From W11650 sp963550755 (GTDB lineage Bacteria > Bacillota > Clostridia > Lachnospirales > Vallitaleaceae): a DNA stretch of 6,709 nucleotides. The stretch's first letter is position 1; each line of letters begins with the position of its first letter. The position numbers and the translations under genes were made by a program. The notes under the pieces are model-generated. The model had not been told where the DNA came from and did no database searches. It worked only from the letters and a program-made list of their open reading frames with translations. Shown piece after piece: positions 1 to 6,384 of the stretch. The stretch is from NCBI GenBank assembly GCA_963550755.1, contig CAUVDV010000122.1, positions 1 to 6,709 of the forward strand, given 5' to 3'.

Positions 1-27
1 TCGGAGGTTCAAGTCCTCTCATCGCTA
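1..27 (+). tRNA. tRNA, 3' end only (isotype not determinable)
   Basis: The window opens inside a tRNA gene. A T-arm is visible: stem 3-7 (GGAGG), loop TTCAAGT at 8-14, and stem 15-19 (CCTCT), with one G-T pair at the base. It is followed by the 3' acceptor strand CATCGCT (20-26) and discriminator A27. The next bases are CGA, so CCA is not encoded and must be added by the CCA-adding enzyme. The 5' acceptor strand should read AGCGATG or a wobble variant, just outside the window. The anticodon is also outside, so the amino acid cannot be assigned. A terminator follows directly, so this is the last gene of its transcript. Confidence 0.8.
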
Positions 28-30
28 CGA

Positions 31-66
31 AAAAAGCTTATCGGGATTAAAACTGATAGGCTTTTT
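31..66 (+). terminator. Intrinsic terminator of the tRNA transcript
   Basis: An inverted repeat has a 14-base arm at 31-44 and a matching arm at 53-66, separated by the 8-base loop GATTAAAA. All 14 positions pair if two G-T wobbles are allowed. The 3' arm ends in a run of five T, and the 5' arm starts with the matching A run, so the hairpin could also end transcription arriving on the other strand. It begins three bases after the tRNA discriminator and separates the tRNA unit from the signalling cassette. Confidence 0.8.
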
Positions 67-115
67 GTGTTACTGAAAAAATGTTAAGTTTTCTTAAACT
101 TTTTCTTTTGCTTTG

Positions 116-145
116 TTGAAAATTATGTTACAATAAAAATATGAT
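116..145 (+). promoter_or_regulatory. Candidate promoter for the first TPR-LRR gene
   Basis: TTGAAA (116-121) and TATGAT (140-145) are separated by 18 bases and each match the vegetative sigma consensus at five of six positions, which would start transcription near 152 and leave a leader of about 190 bases. A second -10-like hexamer, TACAAT at 129-134, has only a poor -35. The surroundings (67-180) are very AT-rich and hold small inverted repeats: AAGTTT/AAACTT around 86-101 and TTAAC/GTTAA at 163-178. These may be operator sites or simply follow from base composition. I see no gene between 67 and 341. Confidence 0.45.
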
Positions 146-201
146 TTCTTACTATTTTATGTTTAACATTTAAGTTAATTTAAAGGAAGATAGAGCATAT
201 A

Positions 202-319
202 GACAAAGATATTGTCGTTACATTTTAAAAATTAACAGAGGAGAATGCAGGGCTTTCTGATTTTCAACTAACTGCTATCGGGTTGAGCGTAAGCAGGGTG
301 ATGATTATTTGGTAGCGAC
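202..319 (+). promoter_or_regulatory. Possible structured mRNA leader before the first TPR-LRR gene
   Basis: The leader can be drawn as a closed domain. GTCGTTAC (214-221) pairs with GTAGCGAC (312-319) over 8 bp with one G-T pair. Inside lie a weaker stem 236-241/254-259 and a 5-bp stem CTGCT/AGCAG (272-276/292-296). The closing stem is incompatible with a local hairpin GACAA/TTGTC (202-206/212-216), because they share 214-216, so two alternative folds exist. The ribosome site of the gene (331-336) lies just outside the domain. I do not recognise a known riboswitch class. Pairings of this size can occur by chance, so this is a hypothesis from hand pairing only. Confidence 0.25.
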
Positions 320-341
320 TACTAAAAAGCGGGAGGAAAAA

Positions 342-1907
342 ATGGAGAAGAAAAAAATATGGATCATCGGAAGCATCATCACCTTGTTGGCTTTAACAGC
401 GGCGGCGATTTTTTGGTTGGGAAAGCCTGTACAGCCTGTACAGCCGGTGCAAACGGCGGCAGAATGGCTGGCGGCCGGTGAAAAATATCTGCTGGAGCGT
501 AATTATGAAGAGGCTTGGCTGGCGTTTAACAAAGCGATTGCGGTTGAGCCGAAAAATATCTCGGCCTATCTGGGAGCGGCTGATGCGGCGGTTCATCTGG
601 AAAAAACGGCGGAGTTGAAGGAGCTTTTAATCAAGGCAATGGAAGAAACGGAAAATCCGGCTTGGCAGGCAATCCTGACCGGCTTGGAAAAGTCAGCCGC
701 CGAAGCCTACATTGCCATAGCTGAGGCCTATGAAGACGAGGGCTTAAAGGACAGGGCGCTGGAACTACTGCAGCGAGTGTATGAGGAAACCGGCGATTTA
801 GTGCTGGGGCGGAAGCTGGGAATTGTTCAAGCCAGCGAGATCGTATTTAAAGAGGATTATGTCATTCAGTGGCAGGATGCCGAATTGGAAAGATTAATCC
901 GTCAATACCTGAATAAACCGGCAGACGAGATTCATTATGATGACGTAAAGGGCATAGAGCGGCTGTTTATTTGCGGAAATATACTATTTCCTGACCAATC
1001 GCGGATTGCTTATGGGAAAGACTTCTTTAGGTTGGAAAACGGAGAAGAAGTGCAGAAAAATGGACAAATAAAAACCTTGATGGATTTGGTGCATTTTCCT
1101 TCGCTGAAGGAACTGACGGTTAATTATCAGCTGAACTTAGATATTTCAGCACTGGGCAAAACCGAAGAAATTGATTGTTTAAAGCGCTTGGAAACACTTT
1201 CCTTAAAATCTGATGATATTACCGATATTTCGGTAGTTTCCGGTTTATTTGCCCTGCAAAGTATTTCTTTGGACTGTAATAATATAGAAGATATTTCACC
1301 GCTTTCGTATTTGATTGAATTAGAGACCATTGGGCTTTCTGACAATCCTCAAATTGCTTCGGTTGCTCCTTTGCAGGGCTTAAGAAAGCTAAGCAGGATC
1401 GATCTTTCGTTTGTTGAAAATGTTGATTTATCGGTCTTTCTGCAAACGCCGGAACTGGAATGGATGGGTCTGGTTAATAATAGCAATGTTAATTATTCCT
1501 TATTAACGCAGTTAAACTTAAGCAGTTTGGAAATCAGTGCTAACTCGCAAAACTTTTCGATCATCTGCCAATTAAAGAGTTTATCTGATTTGGGGCTGCA
1601 TACCTATTCGCTGGCGGGAGAAAATCAGGCGACGAATCAATTGACCAGTCTTTCTGGAATTGAAAACTTAACCAATTTAAAGAAGCTATCACTTTCTGGT
1701 GATAAATTTGATTTAAGCTCTATAACAGCTTTGGGAGTGGAGGAATTGCAACTTGATATAAGATCGTACTGTGATTTCACCCCGCTGCGGCAGATGAAGA
1801 ACCTAAAAAAGGTAATCATACCAAGTTGGAATTCGGATCAGGAAGAAACTTTTGCCAAGGTCAAAGCGCTGCTGCCCGATATTGAGGTGACCAGAGACCG
1901 GTATTAA
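342..1907 (+). CDS. Membrane-anchored TPR and leucine-rich repeat protein, copy 1
   Basis: This 521-residue protein is probably a surface-exposed recognition protein. It has a short basic N-terminus (MEKKK), one hydrophobic helix at about 6-26 that looks like an uncleaved signal anchor (no lipobox Cys), a PVQ-PVQ-PVQ spacer at 29-37, TPR-like helical pairs at about 40-152, and from about 175 an internalin-like LRR part. The LRR part opens with a cap (DAELERLIRQYLNKP, then DDVKGIERL) and continues with roughly 22-residue repeats of the type L..L.L..N.I.DISPL. The C-terminus has no LPXTG or other sorting signal. ATG 342 is chosen over the in-frame TTG at 309 because GGGAGG lies 6 bases before it and because the paralogue at 4525 starts at the same place. 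The kinase gene follows after 71 bases with no terminator, so the two are probably cotranscribed. Ligand and function are unknown; partnership with the kinase is inferred from position and shared topology. Confidence 0.9.
   Translation: MEKKKIWIIGSIITLLALTAAAIFWLGKPVQPVQPVQTAAEWLAAGEKYLLERNYEEAWLAFNKAIAVEPKNISAYLGAADAAVHLEKTAELKELLIKAMEETENPAWQAILTGLEKSAAEAYIAIAEAYEDEGLKDRALELLQRVYEETGDLVLGRKLGIVQASEIVFKEDYVIQWQDAELERLIRQYLNKPADEIHYDDVKGIERLFICGNILFPDQSRIAYGKDFFRLENGEEVQKNGQIKTLMDLVHFPSLKELTVNYQLNLDISALGKTEEIDCLKRLETLSLKSDDITDISVVSGLFALQSISLDCNNIEDISPLSYLIELETIGLSDNPQIASVAPLQGLRKLSRIDLSFVENVDLSVFLQTPELEWMGLVNNSNVNYSLLTQLNLSSLEISANSQNFSIICQLKSLSDLGLHTYSLAGENQATNQLTSLSGIENLTNLKKLSLSGDKFDLSSITALGVEELQLDIRSYCDFTPLRQMKNLKKVIIPSWNSDQEETFAKVKALLPDIEVTRDRY
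426..452 (+). repeat. 9-base tandem repeat coding for PVQ x3
   Basis: CCTGTACAG occurs twice in tandem, followed by a diverged third unit CCGGTGCAA, all in frame and coding for Pro-Val-Gln three times directly after the membrane helix. The paralogue at 4525 has only two related units (PGQ-PAQ) here, so the spacer has changed by whole units, as expected for slippage. Confidence 0.8.
1485..1517 (+). repeat. 33-base block identical to 5659-5691 (LRR paralogue island)
   Basis: These 33 bases in copy 1 recur exactly at 5659-5691 in copy 2, coding for NVNYSLLTQLN in both. Two further exact islands are 1794-1823 with 5968-5997 (30 bases) and 1851-1877 with 6028-6054 (27 bases). Synonymous sites within them are unchanged although the sequence between is clearly diverged. 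Confidence 0.85.
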
Positions 1908-1978
1908 GAGGGAAGAAACAGGAAGAATTGTGTGGTTATAGCTTAAGGCAAGCAGATATAAAATGAACGGAGGAAAAA

Positions 1979-4153
1979 ATGCAAGATTTTCCGATTTTAT
2001 CAACGGCGCGTTACCGGATTGAGCGCAGACTGGGCGCAGGCGGCAGCGGAGCGGTTTATAAGGCTTGGGATGCCAATCTGCAAAAAGCGGTCGTAATCAA
2101 AATGCTGTTTCACGAGATTGGAAGCGAGCAGGAGCGGGATGCGCTGAAAAATGTCAAAAGCGAGTATCTGCCGCAGGTATATGATTTTTTAAGCGAAGGC
2201 GGACGAACGTATACGGTGATGGAGTTTATCGAGGGAAAAAGCCTTGATCAGTTGTTAAAAGAAGGAAAGCGTTTTTCCCAGCAGCAGGTAATTCAGTGGT
2301 ACGGGCAATTGGCGGCGGCGCTGACTGTGCTGCATAAGCAAAAGATCTGCCACCGCGATATTAAGCCGGGCAATATCATGCTGCTGACAAATGGCGATGT
2401 TTGTTTAATTGATTTTAATACAGCTTTAATTGCCGGCAATGACGTTAAGCTGATTAGCCGAAGTTTAGGCTACTGTTCGCCGGAGCAATATGAAATTTAC
2501 GAGCGCCATAAACATAGGATAATGAGTACCGTTTCGGCTGACGGCGGAGTTCTCCCCGCGACTGGAGAAAATTCAAAAACAGTGGATATGCCGGCTGCCG
2601 AGCGGATAGATACAGAAATGCAAACGCAAACGCAAACCGAAACTAAAATACAGACGCAAACGCAAACCGAAACGCAAAGCCAAGAACTGGCAAATGGAGC
2701 GGTTCCGCCGACGGAAACCGTTCACCAGATAGACCATACGGTGATTGACTGGCAGCGCTCGGATATTTACAGTCTGGGAGCAACGATGTATCATCTTTTA
2801 AGCGGGGTTCATCCGCCGGAGGCTCCGGCTCGGCTTAGACCTATTTCAAGTCTGGGCAGCTTCAGTGAGGGAATTGTTTATGTTATTGAACAGTCAATGC
2901 GGCTTATGCCGGCTGAGCGGTTTGCTTCTGCCGGAGTGCTGACGGAGGCGGTTAAAAATATTTATAAGCATGACCGCCGCTGGCGTTCTTTGCAGGTTAA
3001 GAAAGCGGCGGCTGCACTTATTTTGTTGCTGACATTTGTTTTTTTTGCCGGAATGATGTTATGGGGGCGGACAGTTATGGCGCAGGAAAAAGAAGAACGT
3101 TACTATGCGGCCGTCTATGAGATTGAGCGGGGAACTACTCCGCAGCAGGCATATGAAAAGGCACTGACGTTGTTCGCGGATAGGATTGATCCCTATTATG
3201 CGCTGGCTAAGCGTTTGTGGAGTGCTGGTGATTTAAAGGCCTGTCAGGAATATATTGAGGCTAACCTTGGCAATATCGCCGAGTTTCAGGCGATACCGGA
3301 CGCTGTTCGCAGTTTTGGCGGGATTTACTATATTTTGGGAAATTGTTATTATTATCAATCGGATTATGTTACCGCTGCCGGCAACTTTTCTCTGGCTCTT
3401 CAGTTTGTTTCGGACAATCCGGCTTATTACCGTGATTATGCGATTGCGCTAGCCAGATTGGGGCGGCTGGCAGAAGCGGAGCAAGCTTTGAAAAAAGCCG
3501 GAGAGCTTAATCTGAAGGCGGATTCGCTGAATTTATTAAAAGGCGAAATAGCCTTTGCCGGGCAAGCCTATGACAGCGCGTTGGAGTATTTGGGTCAGGT
3601 CATAGCGGCAACGGACGATGATGAGATCCGCTATCGGGCGTACCATACCGCTGATGAAATTTTTCGCCTGCTGGGACAGCCGGAACGTTCGGCGGCTTTG
3701 CTGGCTGAAGGATTAGAGCGGGTTCCGGTTCATCGTCAGCCGGAAATGACGGAGCGGCTGGCGGCGGCTTACGCGCAAAGCGGCGAAACTGCAAAAGCGA
3801 TTGCGCTGTTTGAAAAGCTTGCCCAAAGCGGCGCGCCCCAGTTTCATATTTTACAGGATTTGGCGATTTTACTGGAAAATCAGAATGATTTTGACCGGGC
3901 GGCGGCGGTTTTGAACCAGATGGCGGAATGGTTTCCGGACGATTACCGCGTGCCGATGCGACAGGCCTACCTGGAGGCTGATCAGCAGTCGCGGCAGGTC
4001 AATGAAAAACGCGATTATACCTTGACCAGGCAATACTATGAAAGAGCGGCGGCGCTTTACCGCGCCAATGTGCGGGCGGGCGAAGCGGATTCAGAAATGC
4101 AGAGGCTGGCGGCTATCATTGAGCAGCTAAAAGCAAATAATTGGTTGGATTAG
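1979..4153 (+). CDS. Transmembrane Ser/Thr protein kinase (Hanks type) with C-terminal TPR-like repeats
   Basis: This 724-residue kinase should phosphorylate Ser/Thr on cytoplasmic targets. Visible motifs are the glycine loop LGAGGSGAVYKAW (18-30), Lys41 in VVIK, the catalytic loop HRDIKPGN (125-132; Asp127, Lys129, Asn132), metal-binding Asp145 in DFN (in place of DFG), SPEQ (167-170), and subdomain IX DWQRSDIYSLG (257-267). The catalytic residues are intact, so it is predicted active. Between SPEQ and subdomain IX lies an insertion of about 75-80 residues, including a Gln/Thr-rich stretch (215-235), where most kinases have only a short loop. A membrane helix at about 343-363 follows a basic stretch, placing the kinase inside and residues 365-724 probably outside. 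That C-terminal part is helical and TPR-like, with no PASTA repeats, so it is not a PknB/PrkC orthologue. GGAGG ends 5 bases before ATG 1979. The small gene at 4166 starts 12 bases after the stop, with overlapping signals. The family assignment is secure; substrate and signal are unknown. Confidence 0.95.
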   Translation: MQDFPILSTARYRIERRLGAGGSGAVYKAWDANLQKAVVIKMLFHEIGSEQERDALKNVKSEYLPQVYDFLSEGGRTYTVMEFIEGKSLDQLLKEGKRFSQQQVIQWYGQLAAALTVLHKQKICHRDIKPGNIMLLTNGDVCLIDFNTALIAGNDVKLISRSLGYCSPEQYEIYERHKHRIMSTVSADGGVLPATGENSKTVDMPAAERIDTEMQTQTQTETKIQTQTQTETQSQELANGAVPPTETVHQIDHTVIDWQRSDIYSLGATMYHLLSGVHPPEAPARLRPISSLGSFSEGIVYVIEQSMRLMPAERFASAGVLTEAVKNIYKHDRRWRSLQVKKAAAALILLLTFVFFAGMMLWGRTVMAQEKEERYYAAVYEIERGTTPQQAYEKALTLFADRIDPYYALAKRLWSAGDLKACQEYIEANLGNIAEFQAIPDAVRSFGGIYYILGNCYYYQSDYVTAAGNFSLALQFVSDNPAYYRDYAIALARLGRLAEAEQALKKAGELNLKADSLNLLKGEIAFAGQAYDSALEYLGQVIAATDDDEIRYRAYHTADEIFRLLGQPERSAALLAEGLERVPVHRQPEMTERLAAAYAQSGETAKAIALFEKLAQSGAPQFHILQDLAILLENQNDFDRAAAVLNQMAEWFPDDYRVPMRQAYLEADQQSRQVNEKRDYTLTRQYYERAAALYRANVRAGEADSEMQRLAAIIEQLKANNWLD
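2621..2673 (+). repeat. Tandem repeat coding for a Gln/Thr-rich insertion in the kinase domain
   Basis: A 23-base unit at 2621-2643 recurs at 2651-2673 with a single mismatch, a period of 30 bases (10 codons). Each copy itself contains the hexamer CAAACG in tandem. In protein this gives QTQTQTETKI followed by QTQTQTETQS (residues 215-234). Both periods are multiples of three, so slippage would change the length without breaking the frame. Confidence 0.9.
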
Positions 4154-4165
4154 GAGGAATGAAAA

Positions 4166-4318
4166 ATGAATTGGACAGCGGGAGAAATGCTTTTTTACGG
4201 CGGTGCCGTCGGTATGGTTGGTACCGCGCTGGCGGCCATTTTGGCGACAGTATTGCTTTCCGGCAGCCGCAAACGCCTGCGCCGCAAGTTAAATGAAGAA
4301 TATGGTGTCCATACTTAA
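4166..4318 (+). CDS. Small single-pass membrane protein (50 aa), downstream of the kinase
   Basis: This is a short gene of 51 codons. GGAGG at 4153-4157, which begins on the last base of the kinase stop codon, lies 8 bases before ATG 4166, so translation is probably coupled to the kinase. The protein begins MNWTAGEMLFYGG, has a hydrophobic helix rich in Gly and Ala at about 9-31, then a strongly basic stretch (SRKRLRRK, 34-41) and an acidic end NEEYGVHT. The positive-inside rule puts the basic tail in the cytoplasm and the N-terminus outside. Small proteins of similar layout, ending in a basic stretch and an EEYG-like tail, occur in Lachnospiraceae to my recollection, but I cannot name a family. 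A role as kinase partner, regulator or assembly factor is inferred from coupling alone. An overlapping ATG at 4159 opens a different frame with non-protein-like sequence and is not preferred. Confidence 0.8.
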   Translation: MNWTAGEMLFYGGAVGMVGTALAAILATVLLSGSRKRLRRKLNEEYGVHT

Positions 4319-4524
4319 AATATGCTTATTATCAAAATCTGCCGCCATTCCCCGGATAAAGGTAAGGCAGCATCGCTGGCTGGCAAAAGTGGGGAAAAGC
4401 TTTTATTTTCTAAACATGATTTAAAATCTTATTATGGAGAAATAGGATAAAAATAGCTTATTTCCCGATAGGATAAATAAAGGGAAGTTTGATATGAAAA
4501 AATACAAAAGAACAGGAGAGAAAA
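4319..4524 (+). promoter_or_regulatory. Intergenic region with possible control elements before the second TPR-LRR gene
   Basis: No gene is seen here. The first half holds GCCGCCA (4341-4347) able to pair with TGGCTGGC (4377-4384) with one bulged T, and TTCCCC (4348-4353) able to pair with GGGGAA (4391-4396), followed by a T-rich stretch at 4401-4410. This could be a weak or pseudoknotted terminator, but it is not canonical. A weak promoter, TTTAAA (4420-4425), 17 bases, TAGGAT (4443-4448), could serve the second LRR gene. The 10-mer ATAGGATAAA occurs at 4442-4451 and 4468-4477, each copy in the loop of a 6-bp hairpin (stems 4439-4444/4459-4464 and 4461-4466/4482-4487). The two stems overlap and so exclude each other. 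Whether the second LRR gene has its own transcript is undecided. Confidence 0.3.
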
Positions 4525-6084
4525 ATGAAAAACAAAAAAGGTTGGATGATTGGAGGCATTATAGCACTGCTGGTAGTAACGACGGTTGGGATTTTTTGGC
4601 TGGGAAAACCGGGGCAGCCGGCGCAAACGGCGGCAGATTGGCTGACCGCCGGTGAGAAATATCTGCTGGAGAGGAACTATCAAGAAGCATGGCTGACATT
4701 TAATAAGCTGATTGAAGTTGAGCCGAAGAATGTCCGGGCATATCTGGGAGCAGCGGACGCGGCGGTTCATCTGGAAAAAGCAGAAGAGCTGAAAGCGCTT
4801 TTGGATAAAGCAAGGACGGAAACGGATAATCCCGCTTGGGAAGCAATCGCCACCAGCTTGGAGAAATCGGCGGTTGAAGCTTATATTGCTATCGCAGAGG
4901 CCTATGAAGCTGAGGGCTTAAAGGACAAGGCGCTTGAACTGCTGCAAAGAGTATACGAGGAGACCGGTGATCAGGTTTTGGGCAGGAAGCTGGGAATTGT
5001 TCAGGCCAGCGAGATTACGTTTAAGGAGGATTATGTGATTTTCTGGCAGGACGCCGAGCTGGAAAGACTGATCCGCGGCTATCTGAATAAGCCGGAGGGC
5101 GAGATTCATTATGATGATGTAAAGGGCATAGAAGAGCTATGGATTTTGGGAAATATGCTGTTTCCCGATGAATCGTGGATTTCTTATTCTGAAAATTCTT
5201 TTTGGCTGGAGAGCGGAGAAGAGGTGGAGAAAAGCGGTCAAATCCGGTCTTTGGCGGATTTGGTACATTTCCCCTCGCTGAAAAAATTAACGGTCAATCA
5301 TCAGCTGAACTTGGATATTTCGGCTTTGGGCAAAACCGAAGAAATCGACTGCTTAAAGCGGCTGGAGTCGCTTTCCTTAATTTCAGACGGTATTACCGAT
5401 CTGTCGGTCATTTCCGGTTTATTTACCCTGCGGCATCTTTCCTTGGGATATAATAAAATAGAGGATATTTCGCCGCTTTCTTATTTAATTGAATTAGAGG
5501 ATGTTTCTCTGCATGACAACCCCAAGATTAGCTCGGTCGGGCCTCTGCAGGGATTAAGAAAGCTAAAAGTTCTGGGACTTTCAGACATTGAAACGGTTGA
5601 TTTATCAGTTTGTCTGGGATTGCCGGAGCTGAAAGACCTGCACCTTGGCGGAAATAGAAATGTTAATTATTCCTTATTAACGCAGTTAAACCTGACTGAT
5701 TTGGAAATCCGCGCTGACTTGCAAAACTTTCCAATTATCTGTCAATTAAAGAGCTTGACTTGGCTGCGGCTGCATATCTATTCAATGGCCGGTGAAAATC
5801 ATGGGGAGAATAGCTTGACCAGTCTTTCCGGAATTGAAAACTTAACCAATTTAAAAAACTTAGATATATTAGGTAATAAATATGATTTAAGTCCCTTAGC
5901 GGCTTTGGGGGTAGAGGAATTGGAGCTTGATGTGGAACCGGACTGCGATTTCACCCCGCTGCAGCAAATGAAGAACCTAAAAAAGGTAATCATACCAGCC
6001 AATAGGGGCTCGAATGGTGAGGAAACCTTTGCCAAGGTCAAAGCGCTGCTGCCCAATATAGAAGTAACCAGAAATCGCCATTAA
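4525..6084 (+). CDS. Membrane-anchored TPR and leucine-rich repeat protein, copy 2
   Basis: This 519-residue protein is a full-length paralogue of the product of 342-1907, with the same order of parts: a basic start (MKNKK), a membrane helix at about 7-26, a PGQPAQ spacer, TPR-like helices (about 37-149), the LRR cap (DAELERLIRGYLNKP, then DDVKGIEEL) and about eight to nine LRRs to a C-terminus ending EVTRNRH. AGGAG (4514-4518) lies 6 bases before ATG 4525. By eye the first 180 or so residues are about 80% identical to copy 1, while LRR repeats near the middle differ much more (LSFVENVDLSVFLQTPELEW in copy 1 against LSDIETVDLSVCLGLPELKD here). The reading frame is open throughout, so both copies are likely functional. 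It probably sits in the membrane facing outward, as copy 1 does. A different ligand from copy 1 is an inference from where the changes fall. Confidence 0.9.
   Translation: MKNKKGWMIGGIIALLVVTTVGIFWLGKPGQPAQTAADWLTAGEKYLLERNYQEAWLTFNKLIEVEPKNVRAYLGAADAAVHLEKAEELKALLDKARTETDNPAWEAIATSLEKSAVEAYIAIAEAYEAEGLKDKALELLQRVYEETGDQVLGRKLGIVQASEITFKEDYVIFWQDAELERLIRGYLNKPEGEIHYDDVKGIEELWILGNMLFPDESWISYSENSFWLESGEEVEKSGQIRSLADLVHFPSLKKLTVNHQLNLDISALGKTEEIDCLKRLESLSLISDGITDLSVISGLFTLRHLSLGYNKIEDISPLSYLIELEDVSLHDNPKISSVGPLQGLRKLKVLGLSDIETVDLSVCLGLPELKDLHLGGNRNVNYSLLTQLNLTDLEIRADLQNFPIICQLKSLTWLRLHIYSMAGENHGENSLTSLSGIENLTNLKNLDILGNKYDLSPLAALGVEELELDVEPDCDFTPLQQMKNLKKVIIPANRGSNGEETFAKVKALLPNIEVTRNRH
5659..5691 (+). 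repeat. 33-base block identical to 1485-1517 (LRR paralogue island)
   Basis: This is the partner of the block in copy 1. The flanking codons differ (upstream GNR here against NNS there; downstream LTDLEIRAD against LSSLEISAN), so the identity ends sharply on both sides. Confidence 0.85.
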
Positions 6085-6187
6085 AGGAAAGGAACAGAGG
6101 GGCTGCGTCTAAAAGTTCATCTGTCATACTTACCCCGCTTTCCGCAACCTAAAATTTTCATAGACAGTAGTAAAATTAAAAAATTTA
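6085..6187. other. Intergenic region after the second TPR-LRR gene, no gene seen
   Basis: GGAAAG (6086-6091) can pair with CTTTCC (6138-6143), and GGGG (6099-6102) with CCCC (6133-6136), but the loop is long, the internal loop is asymmetric and no T run follows, so this is not a convincing terminator. The rest is AT-rich. No open frame with a ribosome site is visible on either strand. Confidence 0.4.
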
Positions 6188-6196
6188 TGTTATAAT
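6188..6196 (+). promoter_or_regulatory. Extended -10 promoter for glgB
   Basis: TGTTATAAT is a perfect extended -10 element (TG, one base, TATAAT). The -35 position at the usual 17-base spacing (6168-6173, TAGTAA) is poor, which an extended -10 can compensate. TAGACA at 6161-6166 resembles a -35 but is 24 bases away. Transcription would start near 6203, giving a leader of about 240 bases before glgB. The promoter separates glgB from the signalling cassette. Confidence 0.65.
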
Positions 6197-6248
6197 GATT
6201 ATTGTAAGTATTGCAGAGAAAAAGCCATATTTTAATGATATTTTTGTT

Positions 6249-6384
6249 AAAACAGACCGGTTCGTCAAAACTGTTTTTGGGTTTTGAGAAAAATGCTTTC
6301 CGCATTCGGATATTCGGGTTTCAAAGGAAAACGGTATGCGGGATTTTCCGGTGGCCGAATGGCGGGTTTGGTTTGCTCTGCATT
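6249..6384 (+). promoter_or_regulatory. Foldable leader region upstream of glgB
   Basis: Two units can be drawn by hand. First, AAAACAG (6249-6255) pairs with CTGTTTT (6271-6277) and runs into a T-rich stretch, resembling a weak terminator or attenuator. Second, CCGCATTCGG (6300-6309) pairs with CCGAATGGCGG (6355-6365) over 10 bp with one bulged G. It encloses a hairpin GGAAAA/TTTTCC (6326-6331/6344-6349) and may be extended by AATGC/GCATT (6292-6296/6380-6384). The region is well away from the gene start, and GGGAGG at 6427-6432 remains free. No known riboswitch class is recognised. No believable gene lies in 6197-6440. Confidence 0.4.

Noticed and set aside
1..27. tRNA 3' end as an attachment site for an integrated element
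   Set aside because: No second copy of the tRNA end and no integrase is visible in the window.
245..271. Leader peptide of 8 codons starting at ATG 245 after GAGGAG
   Set aside because: The spacing between the ribosome site and ATG is about one base, too short, and the peptide has no run of a regulatory amino acid.
309..341. In-frame TTG at 309 as an earlier start of the first LRR gene, adding 11 residues
   Set aside because: It has only a weak upstream AGGG, while ATG 342 has GGGAGG at 6 bases, and the paralogue begins at the equivalent of ATG 342.
1928..1962. Internal promoter for the kinase using TTGTGT and TATAAA
   Set aside because: The spacing is 23 bases, and no acceptable -35 exists at 16-18 bases from TATAAA.
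4159..4296. Alternative frame starting at ATG 4159 after the kinase
   Set aside because: Its protein is rich in Arg, Trp and Gln without a recognisable fold, and its spacing from GGAGG is too short. The ATG 4166 frame gives a clean membrane protein.
4494..4655. 53-codon frame starting at ATG 4494 with AGGGAAG upstream
   Set aside because: It overlaps the start of the second LRR gene out of frame and its sequence is that of a shifted LRR gene reading.
6096..6125. GGGGCTGCGTCTAAAAG resembling the end of some insertion sequences
   Set aside because: No inverted partner, target duplication or transposase is in the window.
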